The notes: generated from the letters alone by a model not told the origin. A stretch of 35,510 nucleotides of DNA from Balneolaceae bacterium (GCA_007129085.1 SKWF01000117.1:1-35510); one strand, 5' to 3'. Counted from the first letter of the stretch, positions 16,421 through 25,240 are shown. Numbers and translations are program-made.

Positions 16421-17431
16421 ATGGACTTTCTTCCACTCTACCGAGACATTCCAAAAATTGACGGGCATCTTCACCTAAACACCCAACGCCCGGCGATGAT
16501 GAAAGAGGCCGCCGAGGAAGGGTTCTCCCTTCTGACCATCAATACTGAAGTCCCTTTCTTCCCCAATATTGATGAGCAGCAGCAATTTGCCCTCGAACAG
16601 GATCATACCCATAGTAAGAAAATCGACTTTATAACTACATTCAGCACTGAACACTGGGGAGAAACCGGCTGGCAAGATGAAGCTATCTCCCAAATAGAAA
16701 CCGGATTGAACCGTGGAGCTGTTGGCGTAAAAATCTGGAAGAATATCGGTATGGAGCTCAAAGATAATGAGGGGAATTTTGTAATGGCCGACCACCCTTC
16801 CTTTGATCCGATCTATAGTTTTTTAGAAAAAAACGGAATACCGCTATTGGCACATCTCGGTGAGCCTAAAAACTGCTGGCTGCCGATCGAGCGGATGACC
16901 GTAACCAGTGATGTCGACTATTTTAAGAATCACCCCGAATACCACATGCACAAACATCTTGAGTTTCCATCTTACGAGCAGCAGCTGGCGGCAAGGGATC
17001 GGGTCTTAGACAATTATAAGCAGCTAACATTCATCGGCGCACACATTGCCAGCCTGGAGTGGAGCGTAGACAGAGCGGCTGAATGGCTCGACAGGTATCC
17101 CAACTGCGGAATCGATCTAGCCGAACGGGTTTGTCATTTGCAGCACCAGGCATCTGAAACTCCTCAAAAAGTCCGAGAGTTCATCACCACATATCAAGAC
17201 AGGATTATCTATGGGAGCGATCAGATTGATGACGGCATACATGCGGAAAACGAAATACGCTCAGAGTTGCAAACAAAATGGCGCAAAGAGTTCAGCTTTT
17301 TTGCCGACCCCGGCGAACAGACGGCATGGAACGTAAAAGAGCCATTTCCGGGATTACATTTAAAAAGAGAAGTACTTGAAAAAATTTTCTATAATAACGC
17401 ACTGAACTATTATCCCAAATTAAACTGCTGA
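16421..17431 (+). CDS. Metal-dependent amidohydrolase (amidohydrolase_2-like TIM barrel)
   Basis: A 336-residue TIM-barrel hydrolase. Likely metal and catalytic residues are H16 and H18 in KIDGHLHL, K in AVGVKIWKNIG, H in PLLAHLGEP, H in FIGAHIASLEW and D in IIYGSDQIDDG. That set is typical of the amidohydrolase superfamily, nearest the PF04909 type. The substrate cannot be named. A long insert (KNCWLPIERMTVTSDVDYF) between the second and third sites may shape specificity. It lies 51 bp after the M29 aminopeptidase and 8 bp before the symporter, so the three are probably one operon taking up and breaking down an amide or peptide-like compound. Confidence 0.85.
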   Translation: MDFLPLYRDIPKIDGHLHLNTQRPAMMKEAAEEGFSLLTINTEVPFFPNIDEQQQFALEQDHTHSKKIDFITTFSTEHWGETGWQDEAISQIETGLNRGAVGVKIWKNIGMELKDNEGNFVMADHPSFDPIYSFLEKNGIPLLAHLGEPKNCWLPIERMTVTSDVDYFKNHPEYHMHKHLEFPSYEQQLAARDRVLDNYKQLTFIGAHIASLEWSVDRAAEWLDRYPNCGIDLAERVCHLQHQASETPQKVREFITTYQDRIIYGSDQIDDGIHAENEIRSELQTKWRKEFSFFADPGEQTAWNVKEPFPGLHLKREVLEKIFYNNALNYYPKLNC

Positions 17432-17439
17432 ACAGTGTT

Positions 17440-19245
17440 ATGCTGTTAACCACAATCGATTGGCTTATCATTGCAGCCTACCTTCTCTTCTCACTGGTTG
17501 TGGGGCTTTGGGTAATGAAAAAAGCCGGAAAAGACTCAAAGGAATTTTTTGCTGCCGGTAAAAATATGCCCTGGTGGTTGTTGGGAATCTCGATGGTAGC
17601 CACAACCTTTTCTACCGATACGCCCAATCTTGTAACTGATATTGTGCGCCAAAATGGTGTTGCGGGGAACTGGACATGGTGGGCGTTTCTGCTTACGGGT
17701 ATGCTCACCGTATTTGTCTATGCAAACCTCTGGAAACGATCGGGCATACTTACCGATGTAGAGTTTTATGAGTTGAGGTACAGCGGTAAATCAGCCGCCT
17801 TTTTACGAGGTTTCCGCGCTGTCTATCTCGGATTTATTTTCAATATTATTATCATGGCCTCAGTTTCGCTTGCGGCTATCAAGCTGGGGACCGTGCTCAT
17901 GGGAATCACCCCTTTTCAAACCATCCTGATTGCCGGTGTTGTAACCGTCATTTACAGTGCGCTTGGTGGATTGAGGGGCGTTCTGATTACCGATTTTTTC
18001 CAATTCTTTCTATCCATACTCGGTGGATTAATTGCGGCGTATATTGCCGTCAGCCATCCCGATGTTGGCGGTTTAAGTGGCCTGTTAACACACGAAGATG
18101 TTATTCCGAAACTCAATATTCTACCCGACTTTTCCGACACGTCGCAGCTGCTTGCCATTTTTATTATTCCCCTGGCTGTACAGTGGTGGAGCGTCTACTA
18201 TCCCGGTTCGGAACCCGGCGGTGGTGGATATATCGCCCAGCGTATGTTTGCGGCAAAAGATGAAAATAACTCTATCGGGGCGGTATTCCTTTTTAACGCC
18301 CTCCACTATGCACTTCGGCCGTGGCCATGGATTATTGTAGGGCTCTGCTCTATCATCGTATTTCCCGACCTGGCATCGATTCGTGAGGAGTTCCCACACG
18401 CTACCGATATGGTAGATCACGATATGGGCTACCCTGCCATGCTTACGTTTATTCCGGCCGGTTTGATGGGGGTTGTAGTTGCCGCACTTATCGCGGCCTA
18501 CATGTCAACTATTTCCACACACCTGAACTGGGGATCGTCCTACTTGGTAAATGATTTTTACAAGCGATTTATCAAACCTGAAGCCTCCGAAAAAGAGCTG
18601 GTAAATGTAGGTAGAATCTCTACAGTTCTATTGATGGTTATTGCGGGTTGGGTGGCGCTGAATATGCGTTCTGCTCTCGATAATTTTCAGATTATCCTGC
18701 AGATTGGTGCGGGTACGGGCTTGCTCTTTATCCTCCGCTGGTTCTGGTGGCGCGTCAACGCCTGGAGCGAAATTGCGGGAATGGCGATCTCATTTATGGT
18801 AGCTCTCTATTTCCGATTTGCACATATACACACCGATCTGCCTATTCTTACCGGCTGGCAAGAACTCCTTGTGGGTGTTTCTTTAACAACCATCGGCTGG
18901 CTGGCGGTCACCTATCTAACGCGGCCCACAGATGATGAAACTCTGGTTAACTTCTGCAAAGTTACGCGTCCCGGTGGCCCCGGATGGGATCGAATCGTCT
19001 CTATAGCAAGAAACCGTGGAGTTTCGCTCAACGAGATTCAGGATGAAGCGTGGAGAGTTCCACAGGGAATCCTCTGTATGGTACTCGGCTGTATTGTTAT
19101 CTACGGCATCCTCCTCGCAACCGGCTACTGGATCTACGGCAACACTCTGCCGGCAACCATACTTACATTCGTAAGCGCAATTTCCGGATACCTGCTTGTC
19201 GTATCCTGGAAGAAACTGATCCAGATTTCTCCTGAAGAGAAGTAG
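17440..19245 (+). CDS. Sodium:solute symporter (SSS family)
   Basis: A 601-residue inner-membrane symporter of the SSS/SLC5 family with about 13 hydrophobic spans, starting with IDWLIIAAYLLFSLVVGLWV. Family features are KDSKEFFAAGKNMPWWLLGI, the conserved GISMVATTFSTDTPN sodium-site helix, GGLRGVLITDFFQFFLSI, and VVAALIAAYMSTISTHLNWG with its Ser/Thr sodium site. After the last core spans comes a soluble loop (VNFCKVTRPGGPGWDRIV) found in the Bacteroidota-type subgroup, and two further spans. The cargo is not known. With the amidohydrolase 8 bp upstream, import of that enzyme's substrate is a reasonable guess. Confidence 0.93.
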   Translation: MLLTTIDWLIIAAYLLFSLVVGLWVMKKAGKDSKEFFAAGKNMPWWLLGISMVATTFSTDTPNLVTDIVRQNGVAGNWTWWAFLLTGMLTVFVYANLWKRSGILTDVEFYELRYSGKSAAFLRGFRAVYLGFIFNIIIMASVSLAAIKLGTVLMGITPFQTILIAGVVTVIYSALGGLRGVLITDFFQFFLSILGGLIAAYIAVSHPDVGGLSGLLTHEDVIPKLNILPDFSDTSQLLAIFIIPLAVQWWSVYYPGSEPGGGGYIAQRMFAAKDENNSIGAVFLFNALHYALRPWPWIIVGLCSIIVFPDLASIREEFPHATDMVDHDMGYPAMLTFIPAGLMGVVVAALIAAYMSTISTHLNWGSSYLVNDFYKRFIKPEASEKELVNVGRISTVLLMVIAGWVALNMRSALDNFQIILQIGAGTGLLFILRWFWWRVNAWSEIAGMAISFMVALYFRFAHIHTDLPILTGWQELLVGVSLTTIGWLAVTYLTRPTDDETLVNFCKVTRPGGPGWDRIVSIARNRGVSLNEIQDEAWRVPQGILCMVLGCIVIYGILLATGYWIYGNTLPATILTFVSAISGYLLVVSWKKLIQISPEEK

Positions 19246-19251
19246 GCTAAG

Positions 19252-19600
19252 AAAAAGGTTATCAGCGACTGCTTGTGAAAGCTCCGGTGGCGGAACCGCT
19301 CTGTAGACGCAGTGAAACAAGTCGTAACTAGAAGTGATTGCTCTCATCAATAGCTAGTGCCTCATCACAACAGTGCCCCCGTAACTGCAATGCATGAATT
19401 GCAGTTACGGGGGCAGGCAGTACCGGGTAGAGTTATACCAGAGGCAAGGTGAGCGGATGTGCAGAGGTATGGCTTAGCGGGAGTAACGAGTGTACATATA
19501 GCTACTGTCCGTTTGATAAGCCACTTCATGTACCAGGACGCTCATTATTGCGGACCCTCTGATCTAATGTCCATCACCAACAGAGAGCAATGCCGCTCCG
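19252..19600 (+). mobile_element. Probable group II intron fragment (domain I region), truncated
   Basis: A non-coding, GC-rich block filling the gap between the symporter and nuoK. It is full of small hairpins with GNRA-like or short loops, such as GCTTGTGAAAGC and GCGGAACCGC. It carries GTGAAACAAGTCGTAACTAG (19310-19329), which I recall from the 5' structural domain of bacterial group II introns. A perfect 17-bp stem with a 6-nt loop lies at 19375-19414. No GTGYG intron 5' end, no reverse transcriptase gene and no domain V are seen, so only an internal 5' part would remain. The intron assignment is from memory of conserved core sequence. The alternative is another structured RNA. Confidence 0.5.
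19375..19414. repeat. Perfect 17-bp hairpin
   Basis: GCCCCCGTAACTGCAAT (19375-19391) pairs without mismatch with 19398-19414 across the loop GCATGA. No T-tract follows, so it is not a standard terminator. It is the longest perfect stem noticed in the window and lies inside the intron-like block. Confidence 0.85.
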
Positions 19601-19605
19601 CTATC

Positions 19606-19908
19606 TTACCAGCGAAGCAGGTTCACTTTGGTGATATCAACTGAGAGGTTGTTCCGGAAAATGGCGATGATAATTGCCAGTCCCACTACGGCTTCAGCGG
19701 CCGCAACAGAGAGTGAGAAAAACACAAGGATCTGTCCGGCTATATCTCCGTGGTATGCACTAAATGAGATTAGGGAAAGGTTTACGGCGTTCAGCATCAG
19801 CTCAACACACATAAAAATAACAATCGCATTGCGGCGGATAAGTACGCCAATAATTCCAATCGTAAATAAAATTGCGCTAAGTGCTAAATACCAATCAATG
19901 CCGATCAT
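19606..19908 (-). CDS. nuoK: NADH-quinone oxidoreductase subunit K
   Basis: A small three-helix membrane subunit of respiratory complex I, part of the proton-pumping arm. The two membrane glutamates needed for proton transfer in the family are at their exact usual positions, E36 in FMCVELMLNAVN and E72 in SVAAAEAVVGLAI. The C-terminus VNLLRW is normal for NuoK, so the protein is complete despite the odd DNA directly after it. The length of 100 residues is standard. It overlaps nuoJ by 4 bp (ATGA), implying translational coupling. nuoL, the usual next gene, is missing, and the intron-like block begins at the nuoK stop. Confidence 0.97.
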   Translation of the reverse strand: MIGIDWYLALSAILFTIGIIGVLIRRNAIVIFMCVELMLNAVNLSLISFSAYHGDIAGQILVFFSLSVAAAEAVVGLAIIIAIFRNNLSVDITKVNLLRW

Positions 19909-20426
19909 TCAGTTTCTCCACTGTCTTTAACTTTATATTGAGCAATCAAAAGAGCTCCTACAACAGCAGCCGTTAACAGGATAGCCGTCATTTCGAATGC
20001 AAACAGATAATCTGTATAAAATACTTCAGCAATCGCCTCTACAGTTCCAATTTGAACCATTTCAGATGAGACTTCAGGCAGCATATCGGTAACACCTCCA
20101 AGACTATAGAGTATCTGGCCAAATATTACCACACCTAAGAGAAAAGCTACTAAGTATTTGATGCGAAATTTATCGAACAGACTTTCCTCTTCATCTACAT
20201 TTAACAGCATTATAACAAAGAGGAACAGCACCATAATCGCACCGGCATAAACCAGTATTTGTATCAGGGCAAGGAACTGGGCCTGCAAAAGCAAGTAGAC
20301 CCCGGCTATCGATACAAGGTTTAATACCAACAACAGTGCGCTGTTTACGGTATTCTTATTTAAGATCATTCCAAGTGCTGTGGCAATCGCCAAAACAGCT
20401 AAAAGTACAAAAGCGTACGTTTCCAT
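19905..20426 (-). CDS. nuoJ: NADH-quinone oxidoreductase subunit J
   Basis: A five-helix membrane subunit of complex I next to NuoK. The family pattern is clear: ALGMILNKNTVNSALLLVLN, then the conserved AGVYLLLQAQFLALIQILVYAGAIMVLFLFVIMLLN. The length of 173 residues is normal, and the C-terminal tail AQYKVKDSGETE is polar. It overlaps nuoK by 4 bp. The gene expected before it, nuoI, is absent: 522 bp of gene-free DNA lie upstream. Thus nuoJK is an isolated pair, and the other subunits must be encoded elsewhere. Confidence 0.95.
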   Translation of the reverse strand: METYAFVLLAVLAIATALGMILNKNTVNSALLLVLNLVSIAGVYLLLQAQFLALIQILVYAGAIMVLFLFVIMLLNVDEEESLFDKFRIKYLVAFLLGVVIFGQILYSLGGVTDMLPEVSSEMVQIGTVEAIAEVFYTDYLFAFEMTAILLTAAVVGALLIAQYKVKDSGETE

Positions 20427-20948
20427 TCGGTAGTTTTATTTGTTAAGGCTTTGAAGGTACCCAAATTTAAAAATGGCTTCAAGCAAATCGAGTCTATTTT
20501 TATCTTTTTTTCTCGCGGGGAATATAAACGGCTTCCTCACCGAAAGACCATTCAACTATGAACTCCCAAAAAGACTCGACTACTAAGGTAATGATTTCAA
20601 CATGGAAGTTTATCTAAAAATTACATCAAATATTATTTGATGGAGTTAGAGCAGAGTGGATATGCCGTTCCAAACTATAGCCCACTTCTTTTTTTAGAGG
20701 TTTTTGAAAATCAACCTATAGCAACAGTATGAATTTATATAGACCAGTTCTCTTAGCAATAATCTTTAATTTAAATAATACCGTGCATTAGATATTCGTT
20801 AATTTCATTTTAAAATAATCCTATCGATATCTTCCTGTGTGAATAAACGTGCCAAGCGTTGCTAATTGTAGCGATTATTCGTTCTTTTAACCCACCAATT
20901 TATCTTAAACAGGTTTACCCAATACAATATTAAACTGATTATTAGCTG
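20427..20948. other. Gene-free gap between nuoJ and the MoxR gene
   Basis: These 522 bp are AT-rich and must hold the promoters for nuoJ (-) and the MoxR gene (+). The only coding hint is a 30-codon frame at 20640-20732 (MELEQSGYAVPNYSPLLFLE...) without a recognised product; it may be a remnant or chance. No strong hairpin, tRNA or repeat was recognised. Confidence 0.5.
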
Positions 20949-21947
20949 ATGGAATCAAACATAGACATGAAAGCACTCAATGAAAAAATTGAACTGAAAA
21001 GTCAATTCATTGATGACATCTACAAAGAGTTGGAAAAAGTTATTGTAGGGCAAAAATATATGATTGAACGCCTGATGATTGGGCTGCTCTCTGATGGGCA
21101 CGTACTTCTTGAGGGTGTTCCGGGACTTGCCAAAACGCTAACAGTCTCTTCATTATCTCAAGCAATCAACACAAAGTTTCAGCGAATTCAATTTACCCCG
21201 GACCTGCTCCCCGCCGACCTGATCGGTACACTTATTTACAACCAGAAAGAGGCGGACTTTACCGTTAAAAAGGGGCCGATTTTCTCCAATATTGTTTTGG
21301 CTGATGAGATCAACCGTTCCCCTGCCAAAGTACAGAGTGCACTTCTTGAAGCGATGCAGGAGAAGCAGGTTACCATTGGCGATAAAACGTACCCGCTGGA
21401 TAAGCCGTTCTTGGTACTGGCCACGCAAAACCCGGTAGAGCAGGAAGGTACATACCCCCTCCCTGAGGCACAGGTAGACCGATTTATGCTAAAATTAAAG
21501 GTAGGCTACCCATCCGATACAGAGGAGCTTGAGATTATGCGACGTATGGCCAAGACGGGAGATAAGCCAAAACTTAAATCGGTTATTGAACCGGAAAAAA
21601 TATTGGAAGCTCGTGAAGTCGTAAACGAAATTTATACCGATGAAAAGGTTGAGAAGTATATCATCGATCTGGTTTTTGCCACACGAAACCCTGAGAAGTA
21701 TAACATGAGTGACCTGAAAGACCTGATCGATTTTGGCGGCTCTCCAAGGGCATCCATCAATTTGAACCTGGCAGCCAGGGCCCACGCCTTTATGGAACAT
21801 CGCGCCTATGTTACACCCGAGGATGTTCGGTTCATCGCAATGGATGTACTGCGCCATCGAATTATTCCTACGTTCGAAGCTGAAGCAGAAAATATCACCA
21901 CCGAAGATATTATCTCTAAAATTCTATCAACGGTTCCGGTACCTTAA
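20949..21947 (+). CDS. MoxR-family AAA+ ATPase (orphan)
   Basis: A 332-residue AAA+ ATPase of the MoxR family, chaperone-like ATPases that help mature or assemble protein complexes. Walker A is GVPGLAKT (residues 56-63), in the AKT form typical of MoxR. Walker B is IVLADEINRSP (about 115-125). Sensor regions are VLATQNPVEQEGTYPLPEAQVDRFM and GGSPRASINLNLAARA. MoxR genes are normally followed by DUF58 and von Willebrand A-domain genes, but none lies here. The next gene is a small basic protein 219 bp away. Both its target and its partner are therefore unknown. Confidence 0.93.
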   Translation: MESNIDMKALNEKIELKSQFIDDIYKELEKVIVGQKYMIERLMIGLLSDGHVLLEGVPGLAKTLTVSSLSQAINTKFQRIQFTPDLLPADLIGTLIYNQKEADFTVKKGPIFSNIVLADEINRSPAKVQSALLEAMQEKQVTIGDKTYPLDKPFLVLATQNPVEQEGTYPLPEAQVDRFMLKLKVGYPSDTEELEIMRRMAKTGDKPKLKSVIEPEKILEAREVVNEIYTDEKVEKYIIDLVFATRNPEKYNMSDLKDLIDFGGSPRASINLNLAARAHAFMEHRAYVTPEDVRFIAMDVLRHRIIPTFEAEAENITTEDIISKILSTVPVP

Positions 21948-22166
21948 ATAAGGCCGCACCGTCATTAATGAGATCATCTTGCGCTCCTGCTAAAGAACGT
22001 ATGACTGAACTTATAAGTGTTATAATTGAATTATAGGTTATCTTCTTAATTTATTATTTAAGTATTTACAAGATAACTTTGGCTTTATACATTTTACTGA
22101 TTCCTTGCATCTATTCTTATTAATTGGTTCATTGAGTCAGTTATAACGGTAAAAAAATGTAAACGT

Positions 22167-22415
22167 ATGAAAATAAAGTTAGTACCCCGGACCAAAGTTA
22201 GAGTTTCACGTAAGTCCAGTTCTAAATATCAGTCATTAAAAGATGCACTTGCCAAACTAAAGCCAGACGGAAAGGCGATTCAGGTAAAGTATTCGAATGA
22301 TAAAGAGTTGGTGTCGTACCGCAATATCGTCTATTCTCATAACCGAGAAAATGACCGTAAAATCAGAAGCAGCGCAGACCCTGCAAACAAAGTTCTGTAC
22401 TTTTATGTAGAGTAA
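22167..22415 (+). CDS. Small basic protein of unknown function
   Basis: An 82-residue protein I do not recognise. It is rich in Lys, Arg and Ser (KLVPRTKVRVSRKSSSKYQS), with a central amphipathic stretch (LKDALAKLKPDGKAIQVKY) and a C-terminus rich in aromatic residues (NKVLYFYVE). No signal peptide or membrane helix is present. The basic N-terminal part could bind nucleic acid, but there is no motif to prove it. It lies alone between the MoxR gene and a bidirectional terminator. The frame is open, with normal composition for the region and a terminator after it, which supports a real gene. Confidence 0.6.
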   Translation: MKIKLVPRTKVRVSRKSSSKYQSLKDALAKLKPDGKAIQVKYSNDKELVSYRNIVYSHNRENDRKIRSSADPANKVLYFYVE

Positions 22416-22523
22416 CTGTTATCAAATCACTTCCTAAGCCATCCGGAAAACTTAGACTCTCTTTACAATATGGGTATCTTAGCTGTTCAACTGTAAAGAA
22501 AGTTTACTTTTTCACCGATATAA

Positions 22524-22557
22524 AAAAAGGGCTCCCGATTTCTCGGGAGCCCTTTTT
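22524..22557. terminator. Bidirectional rho-independent terminator
   Basis: AAAAAGGGCTCCCGA (22524-22538) pairs perfectly with TCGGGAGCCCTTTTT (22543-22557) around a TTTC loop. It separates the small basic protein gene (+) from rpsA (-). Confidence 0.92.
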
Positions 22558-22590
22558 AATTTGTTGAAGAATTAGATTTTAAGATTGCTC

Positions 22591-24516
22591 TTAATCTTCA
22601 TCCTCATTGTCTTTGTCTTTTTCAGCAAGCTTCTCAGCTAAGCCGGATACTTCACCAAGTGTTGGTGTACCGGTTTCAACTTTTCCACTGTCTGATGACT
22701 TTTTCTTCGCTTTCTTTTTCTTCTTAGGTGCTTTCTTGGTGTCACTTTCAATCTGGGAGATTTCAATCGTCTTGCTTGACTCATCAAACTCAACAACAAA
22801 TCCTTCAACCTTATCACCTTCGGAGAACGCTTCGTTTACATCTTCAACCGGCTCTTCAAGCTTATCGCCCGGTAAAAATGCATCGGCTCCAAGCGGCAGT
22901 TCAATGAATACACCTTTGTCTGTAACTTTGGTGATTTCACCTTCTACTTTGGTTCCGAGTCCATACTCTTCAGCATATTTTTCCCAGGGATTGTCTTCTA
23001 CCTGTTTATGGCCGAGAGTAATACGTCTGTTTTCAAAGTCAACGGCAAGAATTACTACTTCAAGCTCTTCTCCTTTGTCTACAGCTTCGTTTGGATGATC
23101 TACGTTTTCCGTCCAGCTCAGGTCTGATACGTGAACCAGTCCATCAATTCCGGGTTCGAGTTCAACAAACACACCAAAGTTGGTGAGGTTTCGAACTTCC
23201 CCTTTGTGCTTCGATCCAACCGGGTATCTTTCGAGAAGATCTTCCCATGGATCTTTTTCAAGCTGCTTAACACCGAGTGAGATTTTCTTCTCATCTTCGT
23301 TGATGTTCAGAACAACACATTCAATAATGTCATCTTTCTGAACCAGCTGTGATGGATGCTTAATGTGCTGTGTCCAGCTCATTTCACTAATGTGGATCAA
23401 GCCTTCAACACCTTTCTCAAGCTCAATAAATGCACCGTAATCCGCAATAGAAACTACGCGGCCCTGTACTCTGAGGTTATCAGGATACTTGGTATTGATT
23501 TCGGTCCATGGGTGAGGTTGAAGCTGCTTAAGACCCAATGAAACTCGTTTAGACTTCTCATCGAAGTCGATAACCGCAACGTTGAGTCGCTGGTCGAGCT
23601 TAACAATCTCATCGGGATGATCAACACGTCCCCATGATAGGTCTGTAATGTGAAGCAGTCCGTCTACACCACCAAGATCGATAAATACACCGAAGTCTGT
23701 GATATTCTTCACAATACCTTCGAGAACCTGACCGGCTTCGATTGTTTCAAGAATTTCTTCACGCTGCTCCTCAAGGTCAGACTCAATAAGAGCTCTGTGA
23801 GATACAACAACGTTTTCTGCCTGCATGTTGAGCTTAACAACCTGGAATTCCATGGTTTTGCCAACATAGGCGTCAAAATCGCGAACCGGACGCACATCAA
23901 TTTGTGATCCCGGCAAGAAGGCATCGATGCCAAATACATCCACAACCATACCACCTTTAATACGACGCTGAATTGTACCTTCAATAACTTCTCCGGTATC
24001 AAACGCCTCTTCGAGGTTTTCCCATGCCTGCAGAATGTCTGCTTTTCGGCGGGAGAGTATCAGTTGCCCTTCTCTATCTTCTACCCTGTCGAGAAATACT
24101 TCAACTTCATCTCCGGGCTTCAGGTTTTCAAGAACTTTGTTAGAAAATTCGTTAACCGGCACAATCCCTTCAGATTTAAAGCCGATATCTACAATTACAT
24201 ACTTATCGTCTACAGATACGACAATTCCGGTAACAATCTCTTTCTCTTCAATCTCGCTAAGGGTATTTTCATACATCCCGGCGAGTTCGTGGAATTCTTC
24301 ATCTGTATAATCTTCTGATGCAGCTTCAAGCTGATCTAAAGTAAACGTTTCACCGGCTACTTCTCCGGTAAATGTAGGCAATACTTTTTGCGCTTCTTCT
24401 TTTTCTCCCTCGGTTTCTGTGCTTTCTTCTTGCACTTCCTCAACAGCAGCTTCTTCAGCTACAGCAGTATCTTCCGTTTCTTCGTTTTTGTTATTTTTGT
24501 TTAAATCTTCTGACAT
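22591..24516 (-). CDS. rpsA: 30S ribosomal protein S1
   Basis: The mRNA-binding protein of the small ribosomal subunit, with six S1 repeats at about residues 90-160, 177-242, 263-331, 348-418, 435-505 and 522-592. Typical repeats are NITDFGVFIDLGGVDGLLHI and NLTNFGVFVELEPGIDGLVH. It is longer (641 residues) than E. coli S1 because of an N-terminal extension of about 85 residues rich in Glu and a C-terminal tail with a lysine cluster (APKKKKKAKKKSSD) and an acidic end. The ATG at 24516 is preferred to the TTG just before it, because AGGAA is then 6 bp upstream. cmk lies 64 bp upstream on the same strand, the classic cmk-rpsA order. Confidence 0.96.
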   Translation of the reverse strand: MSEDLNKNNKNEETEDTAVAEEAAVEEVQEESTETEGEKEEAQKVLPTFTGEVAGETFTLDQLEAASEDYTDEEFHELAGMYENTLSEIEEKEIVTGIVVSVDDKYVIVDIGFKSEGIVPVNEFSNKVLENLKPGDEVEVFLDRVEDREGQLILSRRKADILQAWENLEEAFDTGEVIEGTIQRRIKGGMVVDVFGIDAFLPGSQIDVRPVRDFDAYVGKTMEFQVVKLNMQAENVVVSHRALIESDLEEQREEILETIEAGQVLEGIVKNITDFGVFIDLGGVDGLLHITDLSWGRVDHPDEIVKLDQRLNVAVIDFDEKSKRVSLGLKQLQPHPWTEINTKYPDNLRVQGRVVSIADYGAFIELEKGVEGLIHISEMSWTQHIKHPSQLVQKDDIIECVVLNINEDEKKISLGVKQLEKDPWEDLLERYPVGSKHKGEVRNLTNFGVFVELEPGIDGLVHVSDLSWTENVDHPNEAVDKGEELEVVILAVDFENRRITLGHKQVEDNPWEKYAEEYGLGTKVEGEITKVTDKGVFIELPLGADAFLPGDKLEEPVEDVNEAFSEGDKVEGFVVEFDESSKTIEISQIESDTKKAPKKKKKAKKKSSDSGKVETGTPTLGEVSGLAEKLAEKDKDNEDED

Positions 24517-24580
24517 CAATATTTCCTGTTAATAATTACCACATTTCGGCTTTCGAAATGGGATTAAGTTATGGTTATAG

Positions 24581-25240
24581 TTAAATCGTTAGTTTACTCT
24601 TTATAATGGCCGACATTTCGTCAACCTGCTCTTCAAACGTTTTTCCCGTTGTATCAATTCGAATTGCATCTTCTGCTTTTCGCAGCGGATCTGCCTTCCT
24701 GTTTTGATCGGTATGATCACGCATCTTTACATTCTCAAGAACCTCGCTGTAACTCACATCATTCTGTTTCGATTTCATCTCTTCAAAACGTCGTGATGCT
24801 CGCTCTTCTATCGAGGCATCCATATAAAACTTAAGATCCGCATCAGGAAAAACCGCAGTTCCCAAATCTCGTCCATCCGCAATAAACGTGTCGTGCTTCA
24901 CCATGTCGCGCATAACACTGTTTACGTAAGAACGAGCCTGTTTTGCAGTAGCGATTTCGCTAACATGCTCGGAAACCCGTCCGGTTCTTATAAAACCGGT
25001 AACATCTTCTCCACCTATTTCGACGGAAAATTGGTCTCCATCACTGGAGGCTTTCAAATTAACACTCGGCAAATTTTTAAAGAACAACTGTTTTTCCGGT
25101 TTACCGGCTTCGAGCCATTTGTAAGTCAACGCCCTGTAAAGTGCGCCTGAATCCAAAAATTTTAGATTAAGACGATTTGCTAACTCTTTAGCCGTTGAAC
25201 TTTTTCCGGACCCGGCCGGCCCATCTATAACAATGATCAT
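24581..25240 (-). CDS. cmk: Cytidylate kinase
   Basis: Phosphorylates CMP and dCMP with ATP in pyrimidine nucleotide salvage and supply. The P-loop is IDGPAGSGKSSTAKELA (about residues 5-21), followed by FLDSGALYRALTYKW. The CMP-binding part includes IADGRDLGTAVFPDADLKFYMDAS and the lid segment RASRRFEEMKSK. The length of 219 residues is standard. It sits directly upstream of rpsA on the same strand, as in many bacteria, and is divergent from rpsT across 126 bp. Confidence 0.97.
   Translation of the reverse strand: MIIVIDGPAGSGKSSTAKELANRLNLKFLDSGALYRALTYKWLEAGKPEKQLFFKNLPSVNLKASSDGDQFSVEIGGEDVTGFIRTGRVSEHVSEIATAKQARSYVNSVMRDMVKHDTFIADGRDLGTAVFPDADLKFYMDASIEERASRRFEEMKSKQNDVSYSEVLENVKMRDHTDQNRKADPLRKAEDAIRIDTTGKTFEEQVDEMSAIIKSKLTI

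Noticed and set aside
19310..19329. Resemblance of GTGAAACAAGTCGTAACTAG to the 3' end of 16S rRNA
   Set aside because: Only a few bases (GTCGTAAC) agree and the order of the blocks differs. The neighbouring sequence has no rRNA character, so an intron-type structure is a better reading.
19459..19644. Open frame of 61 codons between the symporter and nuoK
   Set aside because: It runs across the structured block and into nuoK in the antisense direction, with no family match. It looks like chance.
20640..20732. A 30-codon open frame (MELEQSGYAVPNYSPLLFLE...) in the gap upstream of the MoxR gene
   Set aside because: It is very short, lacks a ribosome-binding site, has a stop not far upstream and resembles nothing I recognise. 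It could be a gene remnant, but this cannot be shown.
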